A stretch of 64,000 nt of DNA from assembly GCA_047495785.1 (NCBI GenBank), contig JBLDXI010000042.1, positions 4,340,001 through 4,404,000 of the forward strand, read 5' to 3'. The stretch comes from Lepidodermella squamata. Its lineage: Eukaryota; Gastrotricha. Under the pieces are notes generated by a model. The model saw nothing but the letters and a program-made list of their open reading frames with translations, was not told the origin of the DNA and ran no database searches. Shown here piece after piece: positions 22,541-33,581 of the stretch; position 1 is the first letter of the stretch; each line of letters begins with the position of its first letter. The position numbers were made by a program, and so were the translations under genes.

Positions 22541-24948
22541 GCAAATCGATGGGCCGCTGCAAAAAATACTGTTATTGAATATGAATTCAACTGACTTCAA
22601 ATTGATCAATTATACAATGTGATTTCTTAAATGTGATTAAAGTCATGTCCGGGAAATTAAAAGGACAAAAATAAAGTTATTGCAAATGTTCGAAAAGATT
22701 CCCTATAAAATTGAGAGAATTCGAGCTGATGAATCTCATAAATAATCGGAAAAATCGGAAAAATCTGATATTATGAGGTTATGACAGTATGAGATTGGGG
22801 CCAGATCCTTCCTCTTAAACTTTGAATTTAGCGGCACAAAATTTGACCGGAAACCGGAAGCGCAACCTCTAACTGTGATCAGCCGAAAAGCCCAAAAATT
22901 GAATGCCAAAGCCCTAAGAAATCTGAAACAATCGATCATCAATCAGCTATGGAATATAAAATTGGCGAGATTTTATTGCTAATGCCATATTATCATTCGC
23001 CGAAAGCTTAATCCGACAAAATTATACTTACACGTTTGTGTATTCGGCAGAAAATATTCAATTGTCACGGACATTTACAGCCTCGCTGTCAACATTCACG
23101 CGTCCACCTGCTGTCAGCATAGCCACCGAATTAGTCTCCATTCAGAAGGCATGTCGTAGCAGACCCTGGGGAATTTAATCTTCAATAATTTAAGGTTCTT
23201 GTTATTTTGGCAAACGAGTCTTGTCAGCGCTCCAATCTGTCTTCATCGATTCATAGCTGATTCATTCACATTTTTTTCTGTTTCAATCCCCTTGCTGTTT
23301 AGTACATTCGCCTGGTTTCTGTTGCCCGAATTTCTGGCAAACCTTTGAATTTACCATACGAGACGCAAAGCAAGAAAAAAGGCACCAATTATTAGGGCTA
23401 ATGAAATTCCAATGTTAATAAACTGATTCGCAATTTCAGATTGGACGTGCTTATCAGCAATTCAATCGTGACGGACTTGACCAGGCGGGCCAGTTGGACT
23501 TTGATTTCATTAGCACCTGATAATAAAAAAATGTTAATTAAATGCGTAATTAATTCAAGAGTGGATCTTTTTCCGTGTAACTCCAGTATCCGGCATGCAG
23601 CTGAGTCCAGAATCTTCCAGTAAATTCGCTGATTCTATAATGGTCTGTTGGCTGAGTACTATTACTCATATACAGCTCCATAAAAAATACAGTGAGCGGC
23701 TATTGCATCATTTTTTGCGAGTATTAATACAAACGCGGCATGAATCATCACGCACGATGAATCATCGTGACACAGCAGTGTAGCCTATACTATGCGCTAT
23801 GCGAAGTATACACGTGGCATTTCTAGGCTTACCGATCCTTGCATCAGATCATTTATTTTTACCATTTTTGTTGAGCACAGCTGAGAGATTCTGCTCAACT
23901 ATTTCGGCCATCAGCAGAAGTAAGATTCCTTTTATTGTTTGCTATCAGGAAAGGTCTATTGAAGACCTTTTCGTTACCAGGAAAATTAAAAATATTCTGA
24001 TATTGAATTCTCAATTTCTAAAAAGCCCATCCTAAACTGCGACAAATTAATTAAACGCAGCGAAATTTTAGCTCAGATAAAACGTGTGCAATTTAATGCC
24101 GAACCAAATTTGAAGGTGCTCGTTTGCTCCAGGCTCCAGTTTGGCTTTATACTGGAATTAATTGAGTGATAACTTTTAGAAGGTGCGGCAAAATGTGTTA
24201 GTTTCAGTGTTGATTGTGTAGGGCCTCCTTCTCACTTCGGCTAGCTGATCTAGCTATTTTTTCTTGAGAAATGATTAAATACTTATGACATTTTTTTCGT
24301 TCGGCTCTAATCTTCCAACTCATTTAAAATGTGACCCAGTTTTTATAAATAAAAAATTCGATATTATTAGTCTTTTTCAGAAAAGGTTCCCAAAAATACC
24401 CTCCATAAAAATTTGGTCTGAATCATATGATCGATTCAGGTTTGAAGATCGATTTTCAGAAAGCTACACAATTTTCATTACATCCTGTTACTTTTTTCAA
24501 AAAACTGATATCTTTATATAAATGAAGTGTTTTTTAATTCTCGAGGCTTTGGGGCGTGGGTAACATTCATCCTGCAAAATGTCGGTATAGCCCGGGAATA
24601 ATTTTCCACGTGAGATGAATCATCATTTCACCGAAACGCCATGATGAATAGTGGCCAGTTGGAAGTTGAATCATCTTGCATTATTTTTATCCCTTACTGA
24701 CAGACCACATCACGATGAATCATAGCATGCAAGTACTTCTCTCTGAGGGAAGTTTTTATTTATTAACTAGTTTTTATTCTTAATTATTAACAAGTTCCGC
24801 AATATTTCAAACTAGAATTTTTTTATAGATGCAATCTTTTATTATGAAATTTCAATCTCTCATACATATTTTTGTCTGACAAAATCACTTTTCCTACAAT
24901 GTGCAAGGGCCCTAAAATCGAGCTTATAGCAAAACCCCCAAACTCGAC

Positions 24949-25052
24949 GTAACCCTAACCCTAACCTTAACGCCGAGCCTTAACGAAGCCCTTACCCGAA
25001 CCCTAACTCGAACCCTAATCCTAACCCGAACCCTGACACCTAAGCCTAACCT
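24949..25052. repeat. Degenerate telomere-like CCCTAA tract
   Basis: A roughly 100-bp run of imperfect AACCCTAA-type units (CCCTAACCCTAACC, CGAACCCTAA, CCTAATCCTAACC and similar), with several diverged units such as CCTTAACG. It is consistent with an interstitial telomere-like repeat or a short satellite. The arginine/valine frame it encodes on the minus strand is an artefact of the repeat. Confidence 0.65.
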
Positions 25053-26005
25053 TTCTCCCCAATTCCTAATGATCGTTTTGCCAAAAAAACCCCAAAATTT
25101 TATAGAAAAATATCTATTTAAAAGGTTAAAATTCATAAATATAGAAATATAGAAAGAACACTTTGTATTTTATTTGAAAATGTGCCCGGGGTTGTACAAA
25201 TTTATTAAACAATATGATAATTTTCTCGACTTGAATCGCGAGTCAACTCCTGCTGATTCATATTAAATTTTCATCGATGACTAATATAACACTCCAATAT
25301 GATTCACAGTTTTATAAGCACCCGTATAATAGTGAGGTACATTTTCCAAGTTACGCATAAAACGCAAAATTTATCTCCTGTACAATTATTTTTTCACCGA
25401 AATGTTTGCTGTCTTCATTCCAGTGTTATCTGTTCGGTCACTTCCATGGAATAACTTCGCGATATCCGCTGTAGACAACCTGTCGTATAAATAGAACATG
25501 AAAAGCTAGCTGTAGAATAGCAGTATAGGAGTGTTTTTACTATAGAAAATACTGCCCGCCGTTACGCCATTGAGCTAAAAAACTCTTATCTTCAACCAGT
25601 TTGCTTTTACCTAGCCCTTTAAAGTACATTGTTGTCGTAATGCGCGTGAAACGTGTCGTAGTAAAATGCCGTGAAATTTCGCGGAAACGCGTTGTAGGCG
25701 GATTCTGTAGATCTATGTGAATATTTCCTGTTATAAAGCGGAAAGTAATTAAGTACTAGCTTCATGCAATTTATGATACTTTTATTCAACCAATTTTATT
25801 TGTCGAAAATTGTCTATTTCAACTAATTCTTGCCGAATTATAACTGACCGGATGCTTCCTCAAATTAATTTATCTTTATATAAGCACTTGTTTTATTTTG
25901 TAAAAATTAATCGATTTTATTTCACGCTGCGATATATTGCCATATGTTATTGGGCTAAATTTGGCGCGCAATAGCGGTGATTAGTCACGATTTTTGTCGC
26001 ATCGG

Positions 26006-26013
26006 TGACGTCA
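26006..26013. promoter_or_regulatory. Palindromic CRE-like site TGACGTCA
   Basis: A perfect 8-bp CREB/ATF-type palindrome about 560 bp upstream of the 3CxxC zinc-finger gene, with a half-like TTACGTCACT about 95 bp further on. Position and palindrome are seen; a regulatory role is inferred. Confidence 0.25.
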
Positions 26014-26573
26014 CGGTCATTGAGTTCCGCTCAGCATATGCTTCTTCACGGATGAGTGTCTCGTTGCTTTTTATACAAGTATTAGCACGTGATGTGAACA
26101 AAATTACGTCACTCGCTATGATTAGCGTGAATTTTCAAGTGGCCACCAGGTGACCGGTGGAAATCCTAAAAAAGGTACCAGCTGCTTATCTCGCACCTGG
26201 TTTCTACTTGTACTCGGAAGTCATTTAGATTCTTGGGAATTAAGGCCATTAGGCTGCTTTTCACACGCATTTCACGGCTATTCATAGCCCAAATTAATTA
26301 AGGTGGAAAATTTTCTATTTTATCTTTCAGGATCCCAATCAGAAACCCGATCATCCAGATCCTATATCCTATCGACTTTTTTTAAAAAATTTTATGATTT
26401 TTTAATTGTAATTAGCAAATAATCTTGAAATTTTTTATTTAATTTTCCTATTTTTTCTTTAGAGTTTTAAAAGGTAAAAATTTTGTCGGAAAATTGACAT
26501 AAGCTTCAAAGCTGACGATATCGCCTGGCGTTATCCCGTTCAATTCATACTAAAGCAACTACCTATCATTATC

Positions 26574-27803
26574 ATGTCAACAACGAGTGAAGTTTCGTCA
26601 CACATGAGCGACTTTGCCCACTACAACAGCGACAGCGAATCTTACCAAAGCAGCTACAACTACAGCAGCAACAGCAGAGTAGCTATGGCTACGGCAGTCG
26701 CCGGGCAAATCTACCCGCTGCCGGCGTCGAATGCCACCTTCGGCAGCCCGCTATTCAGCAACAACAGCCAGGGTGCGTACGAAAACGTGAAGGACGTTAT
26801 CGATCAGTACCAGGCGTTGTTGCGGCACCTTTACTACGCGCAGTTTCCGCAAATGAGAGAAACCAGCCCGCCGCCATCGCTTTCGACCCGTTTGGACTTC
26901 TTGTGGGTTGGCTTTTCCGAGGAGCTTTTCCAACTTTTGGACAATCAGTTCGGATTTCGCTGGCGATTGGTCTTGTGCGCTGATCTAGTTTCGGACACTG
27001 ACGGCGTTCGCGTCCCCGCCACCTTCCCAATTGGATATGAAAAACTGGCCTACGGCACCGAGAACGTGTTCTTAACCTCAAACGATTCGGTATTCGCCTA
27101 CTCTGAGAAGGCCAAGGTTCGATTTCGTTGCGAGGGCTGCAATAAAGCGTGGACTTCCATGCGCGGACCTGTCGACTTCCGCTTTGTCCCACTTCCGGAC
27201 AACTCGCGCGAAGGCGTCGTGTTTTTCCACCTCTATAACCAAAAGTGCCAGGGCTGTCTGAAAGAGGTCAATGTTCTCTGGTTTGACGATGAAATCGTTC
27301 GAGTAAGTCATAATTTAAAAAAAAATTAAAAATTAAAATTTGAATTTTGAAATTTTTTTGAAAATTTAATTTGAAATTGTTGAAATTTTCTTGAAATTAT
27401 TTGAACTTTTTATTTATGTTCAATTTTTATATTGCAGGTTCTCATCAATCTGTATCATTACATGGCTCGGACAATTTTCAACGCCCGATGGGTTCAGCCG
27501 CCTCTCAAGGAGCTTCCCAAATGCGGCCGTTCCGGCAGTCCGAAACAGGGTCACCTGAAGCAGTTGTGCGAGGCGTGCCGCGAGGGTGGCTGCAAAAATC
27601 GCACACTTTCCGCCGCCAGCTCGCGTCTCCCGTCCCGCTCGTCGACCCCGACGCCGGTAATGCCGCTAAAAAACAGCCAAAACCTTTCAACTGGCAGTAT
27701 GACTACGGATCAATTTTTCGCGAACTACGAGAAAAATCTGTCGAGCAACGACGGCAATAACCGACGGGGCCGCGGCTCAAAACCTCGCAACTTTCGCGAT
27801 TGA
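26574..27803 (+). CDS. 3CxxC-type zinc-finger protein (ZAR1/RTP-like domain)
   Basis: Exons 26574-27302 and 27438-27803 join in phase 0 to give 364 residues. The N-terminal 85 residues are low complexity (Ser/Tyr/Asn-rich). The C-terminal half holds a zinc module: FRCEGCNKAW at about 184-193, then KCQGC, a helix continuing into exon 2, PKCG, and LCEACREGGC. This CxxC spacing is that of the zf-3CxxC domain of ZAR1 oocyte RNA-binding proteins and of receptor-transporting proteins. The tail is Arg/Ser/Gly-rich (NNRRGRGSKPRNFRD), as in RNA-binding proteins. An intron of 135 AT-rich bp splits the domain. AATAAA lies at 27976. The domain assignment is good; equivalence to ZAR1 is not claimed. Confidence 0.75.
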
Positions 27804-28195
27804 CCTAATAATATGCTTCTAATTCGAAATAACTATCAAAAAACCTTAATGTGTAAATAACTGAAAATATTTTGAAAAAATTTAAAAAAATATTTTGTGT
27901 TAATTTGTGAAAGCAATATGTTGTGTATATATTTCAATGTGAAATCTTAATTTTGTTTACGAAAAATTTTTCGTCAATAAAACCGATAAAAACGAAAACA
28001 GGTGAAAGATTTTTATATCACCCAACTGTTGGTGTTTCCTTTGTCACCCGGAGTAGGTAGATGATGTCTTTTGTGCGCTTGATACTTTCGTGTCATACAA
28101 ATTCTCGTTCTTACGTGGAACTTTTAGCACTTAGCAAAGGCTTGGGATGTGGAATGTAGAACTGATTAGTTAATTCCATAGAGCTAGTTTGGCTC

Positions 28196-28396
28196 TTTCG
28201 GAAATTTTTTGAAAAATTTGAAAAAATCGGTTCATCCATGATGGGAATTTTCTGTCCGGCGATATGAAATCGAGCCTTGAAAAAATCGGAATATCAGACT
28301 AAAAAATTTACCTGACAAATTTTATATCGTCGGATAGAGAAAATTCGCAACATGGATGAAACGATTTTTTCAAATTTTTCAAACAATTTCCGAAAC
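28196..28396. mobile_element. Short foldback (MITE-like) element
   Basis: Imperfect inverted arms of about 70 bp. The left arm begins TTTCGGAAATTTTTTGAAAA and the right arm, reversed, begins TTTCGGAAATTGTTTGAAAA. Both continue through CATCCATG and ATTTTCT to CGATAT, around a short centre. No coding capacity. Target-site duplication is not clear. Confidence 0.7.
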
Positions 28397-28488
28397 AGTT
28401 AGGGCGTTGGGTGGCATAAATAATAGTGGTCGCGTGCCGCACTCTTTGCAAATTCAGCTCGAATAAATTCACTAGGCGATAAGATCAG

Positions 28489-29767
28489 AGACATAATTCA
28501 GTAGAGATCGCTCACTATTAGCGTGAAGAAGGGTGTACACCATAGGCGCCATATGGTCAGCTGATTCATCAGAGGCCTGGATGTCACCTACCGGGGAACG
28601 GTACAATTTTGAAAACAAAAAGGTACAACTTTAAAAAAATCCAGAAAATCAATTCAGGTGAATTCTGAGCAAATTTTTACACCGTAAGAACTCCCTTGTC
28701 CTAGGCATAATTGTTGTATTTTTTCCACGGCCAGATCCAGGTAATTCACCTAAGATAAAAGGCTCGAAAGAAAGGTACAATTTTGACAAGCTGGTACAAC
28801 TTTGACAACTCTATGGTAATGCCCCTTTTTAAACTTGGTCATCTAGCGTCAACGGTGATTCATCGTGTGAGTGGTGAAAAATTAGATTATTTGATTTTTA
28901 ATTTTTTTGTAATAAAATGCTGTTTTCAAGGTATTGCTTCGAAACTTCACCAAAAATAAACGAACGGTGCTATAATTCGGGAAGAAAATTCTAGAATTAT
29001 CTACATGAGACAGGCTTCATCGAAATAACATTTGAAAATCGATTAAGAAGTCGATAAGAAGTAGCTGCTGTCAAAATTGTACCTCTAAAATCGCTACTTT
29101 GCAGGTTATTTACCTGGAACTGACTCTTTAGAATTTACTGCTCTCACCTCAATTTTTACCAGCTATGTCACCTATCTGGAACCATCAACAATTTGCCGAA
29201 GGTCAGGTAAAATTCTCAAAATTTTTAAAATCCCTTTCTGAATCTGAATCATCTTCAATTTAAGAATCACTATCCCCACCTTTGGTGAAAATTTCAGAAA
29301 TTTAGGAGCAAAGGCTGATTTTTGATCTCCGAAAAACACGTTTTGTCCAAAGTTACCACTCGTTACGGTAGTGTTTCAATTTTTTCTCGCAAAGAGTAAT
29401 AGGAAAGATAGCTAACCTTAAATGAAAAGTTCGCCTGTTTTGAACATCCTTTCTTGACTATACATCTACACTTAGCCTGTCATTTCTGTTGTTATTGTGC
29501 ATGTATGTAGTCAATAGGTTAAACTTGAATGGAAGAAGCAGGGCGAGTCCGGTTTTTAATTGAGATTCCGCCTCCTTGGGAAGATGGGAGAGTCGCGGCG
29601 TTTTACAATTTCTCAAAACCTAAAGCCCCACAAGCCGCAATGCAGATTTGTTTGAATAAAACGGATAATGCAACGAGCTGTGTGGAAATTGTTAGGAACG
29701 CGATGGCAACTAACGAATTCATTTGGTATGTTTCTGTGTTACCGAGCTGACCTATAATTCTGCGGCT
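28489..29767. repeat. Duplicated segment, copy 1
   Basis: Closely similar to 32794-35039 over most of its length. It shares the left element end (AGACATAATTCAGTAGAG), the ACCGGGGAACGG block, the AAACTTGAATGGAAGAAGCA block and the start of the small gene. Copy 1 lacks both nested insertions seen in copy 2. Similarity stops abruptly inside the intron of the small gene (after TTCTGCGGCT), where GC-rich unrelated sequence begins. Confidence 0.85.
29529..29750 (+). pseudogene. Truncated copy of the small duplicated gene
   Basis: Starts with the same MEEAGRVRFLIEIPPP as the gene at 34795 and stays open through exon 1 to the GTATGT donor at the equivalent place. The duplication ends 45 bp past that donor, so exon 2 is missing and the frame stops at TGA. 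It is therefore a 5' fragment rather than a working gene. Confidence 0.7.
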
Positions 29768-30180
29768 GCGCGATGCCGCGCGTTTTCGCGTTGTAGCCGC
29801 TCCGCGCACCGCAAGTTCCCCGGCGCGCAACTTCTCCCCCGTAATTCCGCATTTTATCACCGGTGACGACACCTTTGTTAGTGTTTTTCTGATAGCATTT
29901 CAAGCATTTAATATGGCAGCCGGCGTCTTTTTTTCTAAATATGGCTCAATTAGATGTAACCGCTAAGAAGCATTTATTGTGACGTTTTTCGCAGTTCTTG
30001 GGCGTTTAACCCCAGAAACTTTAACCTAAGTGCGGTAATACCTTGCGGAAACAGTGTTTCTAAGTATAGTTATGTATCCTCTACAACATGACCACAGCCT
30101 TTCTTTAGGATGATGGTTATTTTTAGCAAGCTTGCCCGAACAGCCAGTCGGTCTTTCAGAGTAAAGATCTCAATATCACC

Positions 30181-30414
30181 ATGTTCAAGGTGGTCTATGG
30201 CTACAAATCACCCGTCAAAAACACTGCCTCTCGATGTTTTCTTGTAAAGCAGAGTAAATACTTCTTAGCTACCGTGACTTTTTGGGGGGTCACCGCGGTT
30301 TTTCACTTGCTGCTGCTATGGATGCATTCTGTCCAGAAAATGGAGTTTTTCGGTATATACGGAACATTTATGATATTAACAAACAATTCAGCGGTCAAAT
30401 GGGCACTCAAATGA
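30181..30414 (+). pseudogene. Hydrophobic gene fragment, tandem-repeat unit 1
   Basis: A 77-codon frame starting MFKVVYGYKSPVKN with a strongly hydrophobic stretch (FLATVTFWGVTAVFHLLLLW) followed by MEFFGIYGTFMILTNN. The segment 30229-30385 is repeated in diverged form at 30605-30763, so this is one unit of a local tandem duplication. No donor follows the NN, so it probably cannot join downstream exons. Family unknown. Confidence 0.4.
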
Positions 30415-30715
30415 GTGAATCTACTCAGAGACAGAGATAAGTTGACAATAAAACAAGAAAAAGTCGGTGTTGCCATACTAACTCTCGTGAGCAGGATTGA
30501 TCTCCTTCTGCCATACCTGCTGTGTTAGATCTCTACATCTGGTCAGATGAACAATCTTCATGATGGCCCCTAATGATGAAATCTGCTTTATTTGCATTGT
30601 TACTCACTGTTTTCTTGTAGAGCAGAGCGTATATTTCTCAGTTACCATGTCTTTTTGAGGGGTCGTCACCGTGGTTTTTCACGTTTTATGGCTTAGGATG
30701 CATTTAGACGTTGAA

Positions 30716-31227
30716 ATGGAGTTTTTCGGGTTTATCGGAACTTTATTGATGTTAGCAAATCAGGTACGTCAGAAACTTGCCCTATTCCAGCTATTGACAA
30801 GAATTTCAGTACCATGAAGCAATATATATTTAGGGTTTCAATTTTTTCTCTGTTCGTCATCGGTGTTAGGTAGATACGCTATGGCTTTTAGTCTTTAAGG
30901 ATGGAGTTTTTTATATTTTCTAGAAACTCCTACGAATCGTTCCACAATTTTATCTTTATTTATTTGTTCTTTTTTCGCTTTTAGGTTCTTTTTTCGCCTG
31001 AAACTGCCACGTTTTACTGCGCAGTACGACTTGGACATCAACTATTGTTTAACGAGCGCCTCTGGATCAGAACTAGTTACAGCGTCTGGCAGTCCGAGAA
31101 TATATCGGAAGCGCAGGCAAGAACGCATCTTTTTCAAATTCAAACTCAAGTTCAACAGCGTTACGGACAAGTATTTCGCCGACTTCATTGGCAACGATTT
31201 CATCAGCACAATGTCCTCGTATAACAA
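30716..31227 (+). CDS. Candidate two-exon gene, unknown function
   Basis: Exon 30716-30763 (MEFFGFIGTLLMLANQ) ends exactly at a GTACGT donor. After a 221-bp intron ending TTTTAG, exon 30985-31227 continues in phase with VLFSPETATFYCAVRLGHQL and ends at TAA. The first exon is part of the second repeat unit (30605-30763), whose upstream portion is frameshifted relative to the copy at 30229. It is either a remodelled gene that begins here or a decaying one. I do not recognise the family. Confidence 0.35.
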
Positions 31228-31618
31228 GAAGCGCAGACTGTCCGCTTATGAAGTCAAGATGCAAAAAGAAATACAATCTATGGATCCTCAAGTCGTGGAA
31301 TCGTATAAAGATCGAGTAAAAGCAAGTGTCACTTGGGAAAAAAGTCTGGAAAAAAAATATGGTGAGAATTCCCTGTCGACAATTTATGGACTACTAGCTC
31401 ATTTTTCGAATGAATATGCCGGACATGGGGATCAAAATTGTTGTTGGGAGTCGTATATGCGCGATGACCGCAGTGGCAAGCTGTTGGGTGAAGCAAAAAG
31501 GGGCTGGGCTTTCAAGAAACGTGTGCTGGAGCTGGAGGAGAAGCATCAGGCGCTTATTTGGGTGACTGGATTGTTTGACGAGGTCGATGTTCCCAAGAAA
31601 TCGAAGAAGTCGTCTTAA
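31212..31618 (+). CDS. Open frame of 135 codons, unknown function
   Basis: From an ATG at 31212 that overlaps the stop of the preceding frame, it encodes a basic, lysine/glutamate-rich soluble protein (MSSYNKKRRLSAYEVKMQKE, then helices, WESYMRDDRSGKL, and a lysine-rich tail KKSKKSS). The frame stays open upstream to 31031, so a longer version is possible. An AATAAA lies shortly downstream near 31682. The overlap with the previous frame may mark a frameshift in a single ancestral gene. Family unknown. Confidence 0.45.
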
Positions 31619-31759
31619 TTCTATGTGAACATTCCTATCTTTTCTAACATGTCATTGCTATTAGGCAGTTTTTGAAAAGAACAATAAAAAGAACAACAGG
31701 TTATTCTTCTGGTTATAAGTAATTTATATCGCAATGCGTTGAAAGTAGCGTTGTTTAGG

Positions 31760-32710
31760 TCAACTCAATAATAGACAATAACGCGACAATAACGCTGGAG
31801 ACATGAACGCCGGCGACGTTATAGCCATAATTTAAATATTTTTAAATATATGAACGTCAAATTATCAGCCCTAAAAATGGGCGGTTATGACGCGTGACGA
31901 AAAAATATTTTTCAATCAATTAATGGCGACATGATCGCTCGCGACCTGTACGCACGCGACGTTAACGCCCTTGCCATAAGCCATGAGCCGTGATGCCATC
32001 TTCAAGGCTTTATTCTTGATGCTAAACTAAATCAGAGGTGGAAACAAATTGCGTAAACCGACAGGTAGAAATCGGGTTACACCGGTATGGGTCTGGTTTT
32101 GAGATCAAGGCGGTGGGTCTCGCCAAATACAGTGGCGTACGGTCACTCCAAGCGGTCTCACCCGAGGAATGGCTGCGAGGAAAGGGCCGCATCCGGGCAT
32201 GTGTGAACGACCATTCCAGTGGAGCCACATATCCTAAGCATGCCTAAGGGACCTGCCGATGAGCAGGTCACGGCAACCGAGTAGTGCTTGGCCTCATACG
32301 GGGTCCGAAGGATAGCTATAGGTCAAGCGGGCCCGCCACGTAAACGTTCCAGTGCACCAGGCCCGGTCTTACCAAGAAAATCCAAGTCATCTCATGGGTG
32401 GTAAAAATTCTACCTGTCTCCACCTCTGGTTAGAATTCGATACTTATTTGCTGTTATGTCGCCAGCGATAAAGTCGCTAGCTATAATGTCGTAAATAAAT
32501 ATAGTTCATAATTTAGACAAAGCGCTTCTGTCGCCGTCGGAAGTGTCGCTAGCTAAATTGTCGCCTAAATTAACCAAATTTGGACTAATTTGTCGCGGGC
32601 GAATAAGTCGCCCTAATTTTTGGGCTATAATGTCTTTGGACGTAATTGTCGGGGCGCAAAGTATACGGACGCAAAAGTCGCGCACGGATTTGTCGCCACA
32701 CCTAAATGAA
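31760..32710. mobile_element. Foldback-type element with inverted arrays of a GTCGC motif
   Basis: The right part (32459-32700) contains about a dozen short degenerate repeats of the form AATGTCGC, AAAGTCGC and TTTGTCGC. The left part (31777-31965) carries the reverse-complement motif (GCGACAATAACG, GGCGACGTTATAG, GGCGACATGATCG). Both ends show TTTAGGT facing outward. The layout is that of a non-autonomous DNA transposon with subterminal repeats. A separate 396-bp element interrupts it. Confidence 0.55.
32033..32428. mobile_element. 396-bp element with CAGAGGTGGA inverted ends
   Basis: Ends read CAGAGGTGGAAACA and, from the other side, CAGAGGTGGAGACA (13 of 14 match). The interior is GC-richer than its surroundings and includes the perfect hairpin GACCTGC-CGATGA-GCAGGTC at about 32250-32269. 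CAG-type ends suggest a hAT-like non-autonomous element, but I could not find a clean 8-bp target duplication. Confidence 0.5.
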
Positions 32711-32762
32711 TTAAAAAATTATTTTATATAACGACTTTATATTCCGGTATTACTATACTACT
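32711..32762 (+). repeat. Flanking direct repeat, left copy
   Basis: About 50 bp containing ATAACGACTTTATATTCCGG and TACTATACTACT, closely similar to 35416-35467 in the same orientation. The two copies bracket the element-plus-gene block of duplicated segment copy 2. Confidence 0.6.
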
Positions 32763-33204
32763 ATCGTGACACAGCAGTGTAGCCAAGATCCATAGACATA
32801 ATTCAGTAGAGATCGCCCACTATTAGCGTGAAAAAGGGTGTACACCATAGGCGCCAGATGGTCAGCTGATTCATCAGAGGCCTAGATGTCACCTACCGGG
32901 GAACGGTACAATTTTGAAAACAAAAAGGTACAACTTTGTAAAAAATTCCAGAAAATCAATTCAGGTGAATTCTGAGCAAATTTTTACACCGTAAGAACTC
33001 CCTTGTCCTAGGCATAATTGTTGTATTTTTTCCACGGCCTGATCCAGGTAATTCACCTAAGATAAAAGGCTCGAAAGAAAGGTACACTTTTGACAAGCTG
33101 GTACAAGTTTGACAACTCTATGGTAATGTCCCTTTTTAAACTTGGTCATCTAGCGTCAACGGTGATTCATCGTATGTGAGTGGTGAAAAATTAGATTATT
33201 TATT

Positions 33205-33581
33205 GGGTCCCCCACAGAGCAGCAGGCTTCAAAGCAGGGAAAACGCACTAAACAGTCCTCTCAGCAGGCGCTCAGGCTTAGCCTCTGATTTTCAACCAAT
33301 GGACTAACATGATGGTCAGCTAACCTAGCTTTTCACACCAAAAATTGAGGAACATAAGTCATCAAAACTCCGTAATGTAACTCAGACCTCACTTTGGTCG
33401 AAAAAGTCGTTTTTCGAAATTTTTTCAAAATTCATAAGCCGGACTACTAAAGTTATGATGAGTCCATATTCAGAAAACTACGCCGAATTTTATCGTAATT
33501 AATTCGATTTATTGTTGCGTGGCGTTTGCACCGCTTTTTGAGATTATCCTGCTTTGAAGCCTGCTGCTCTGTAGGGGACCC
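33205..33581. mobile_element. 377-bp nested element with 34-bp TIRs and 8-bp TSD
   Basis: Terminal inverted repeats of 34 bp with a single mismatch, starting GGGTCCCC(C/T)ACAGAG. The target duplication TATTTATT is at 33197-33204 and 33582-33589. Duplicated segment copy 1 has the corresponding site without the insertion. An 8-bp duplication is typical of hAT (also Merlin or P) elements. No transposase is encoded. Confidence 0.85.

Larger units (their letters stand above)
22541..26573. other. 4-kb AT-rich spacer
   Basis: No gene was recognised. It contains a degenerate telomere-like tract at 24949-25052, repeated ATGAATCAT motifs at 23739-24722, and a 20-bp element end at about 23763-23785 that is shared with 32767-32787. 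A CRE-like TGACGTCA lies at 26006-26013. The longest open frames are under 90 codons and have no domain character. Confidence 0.5.

Noticed and set aside
24924-25136. Arg/Val-repeat protein on the minus strand
   Set aside because: Frame produced by the telomere-like repeat.
32038-32247. 69-codon frame inside the 396-bp element
   Set aside because: Too short, non-conserved in character, and explained by the GC-rich element.
32250-32285. Possible hammerhead ribozyme around CCGATGAGCAGG
   Set aside because: The core CTGATGA and GAAA segments are not present; it is only a 7-bp hairpin.
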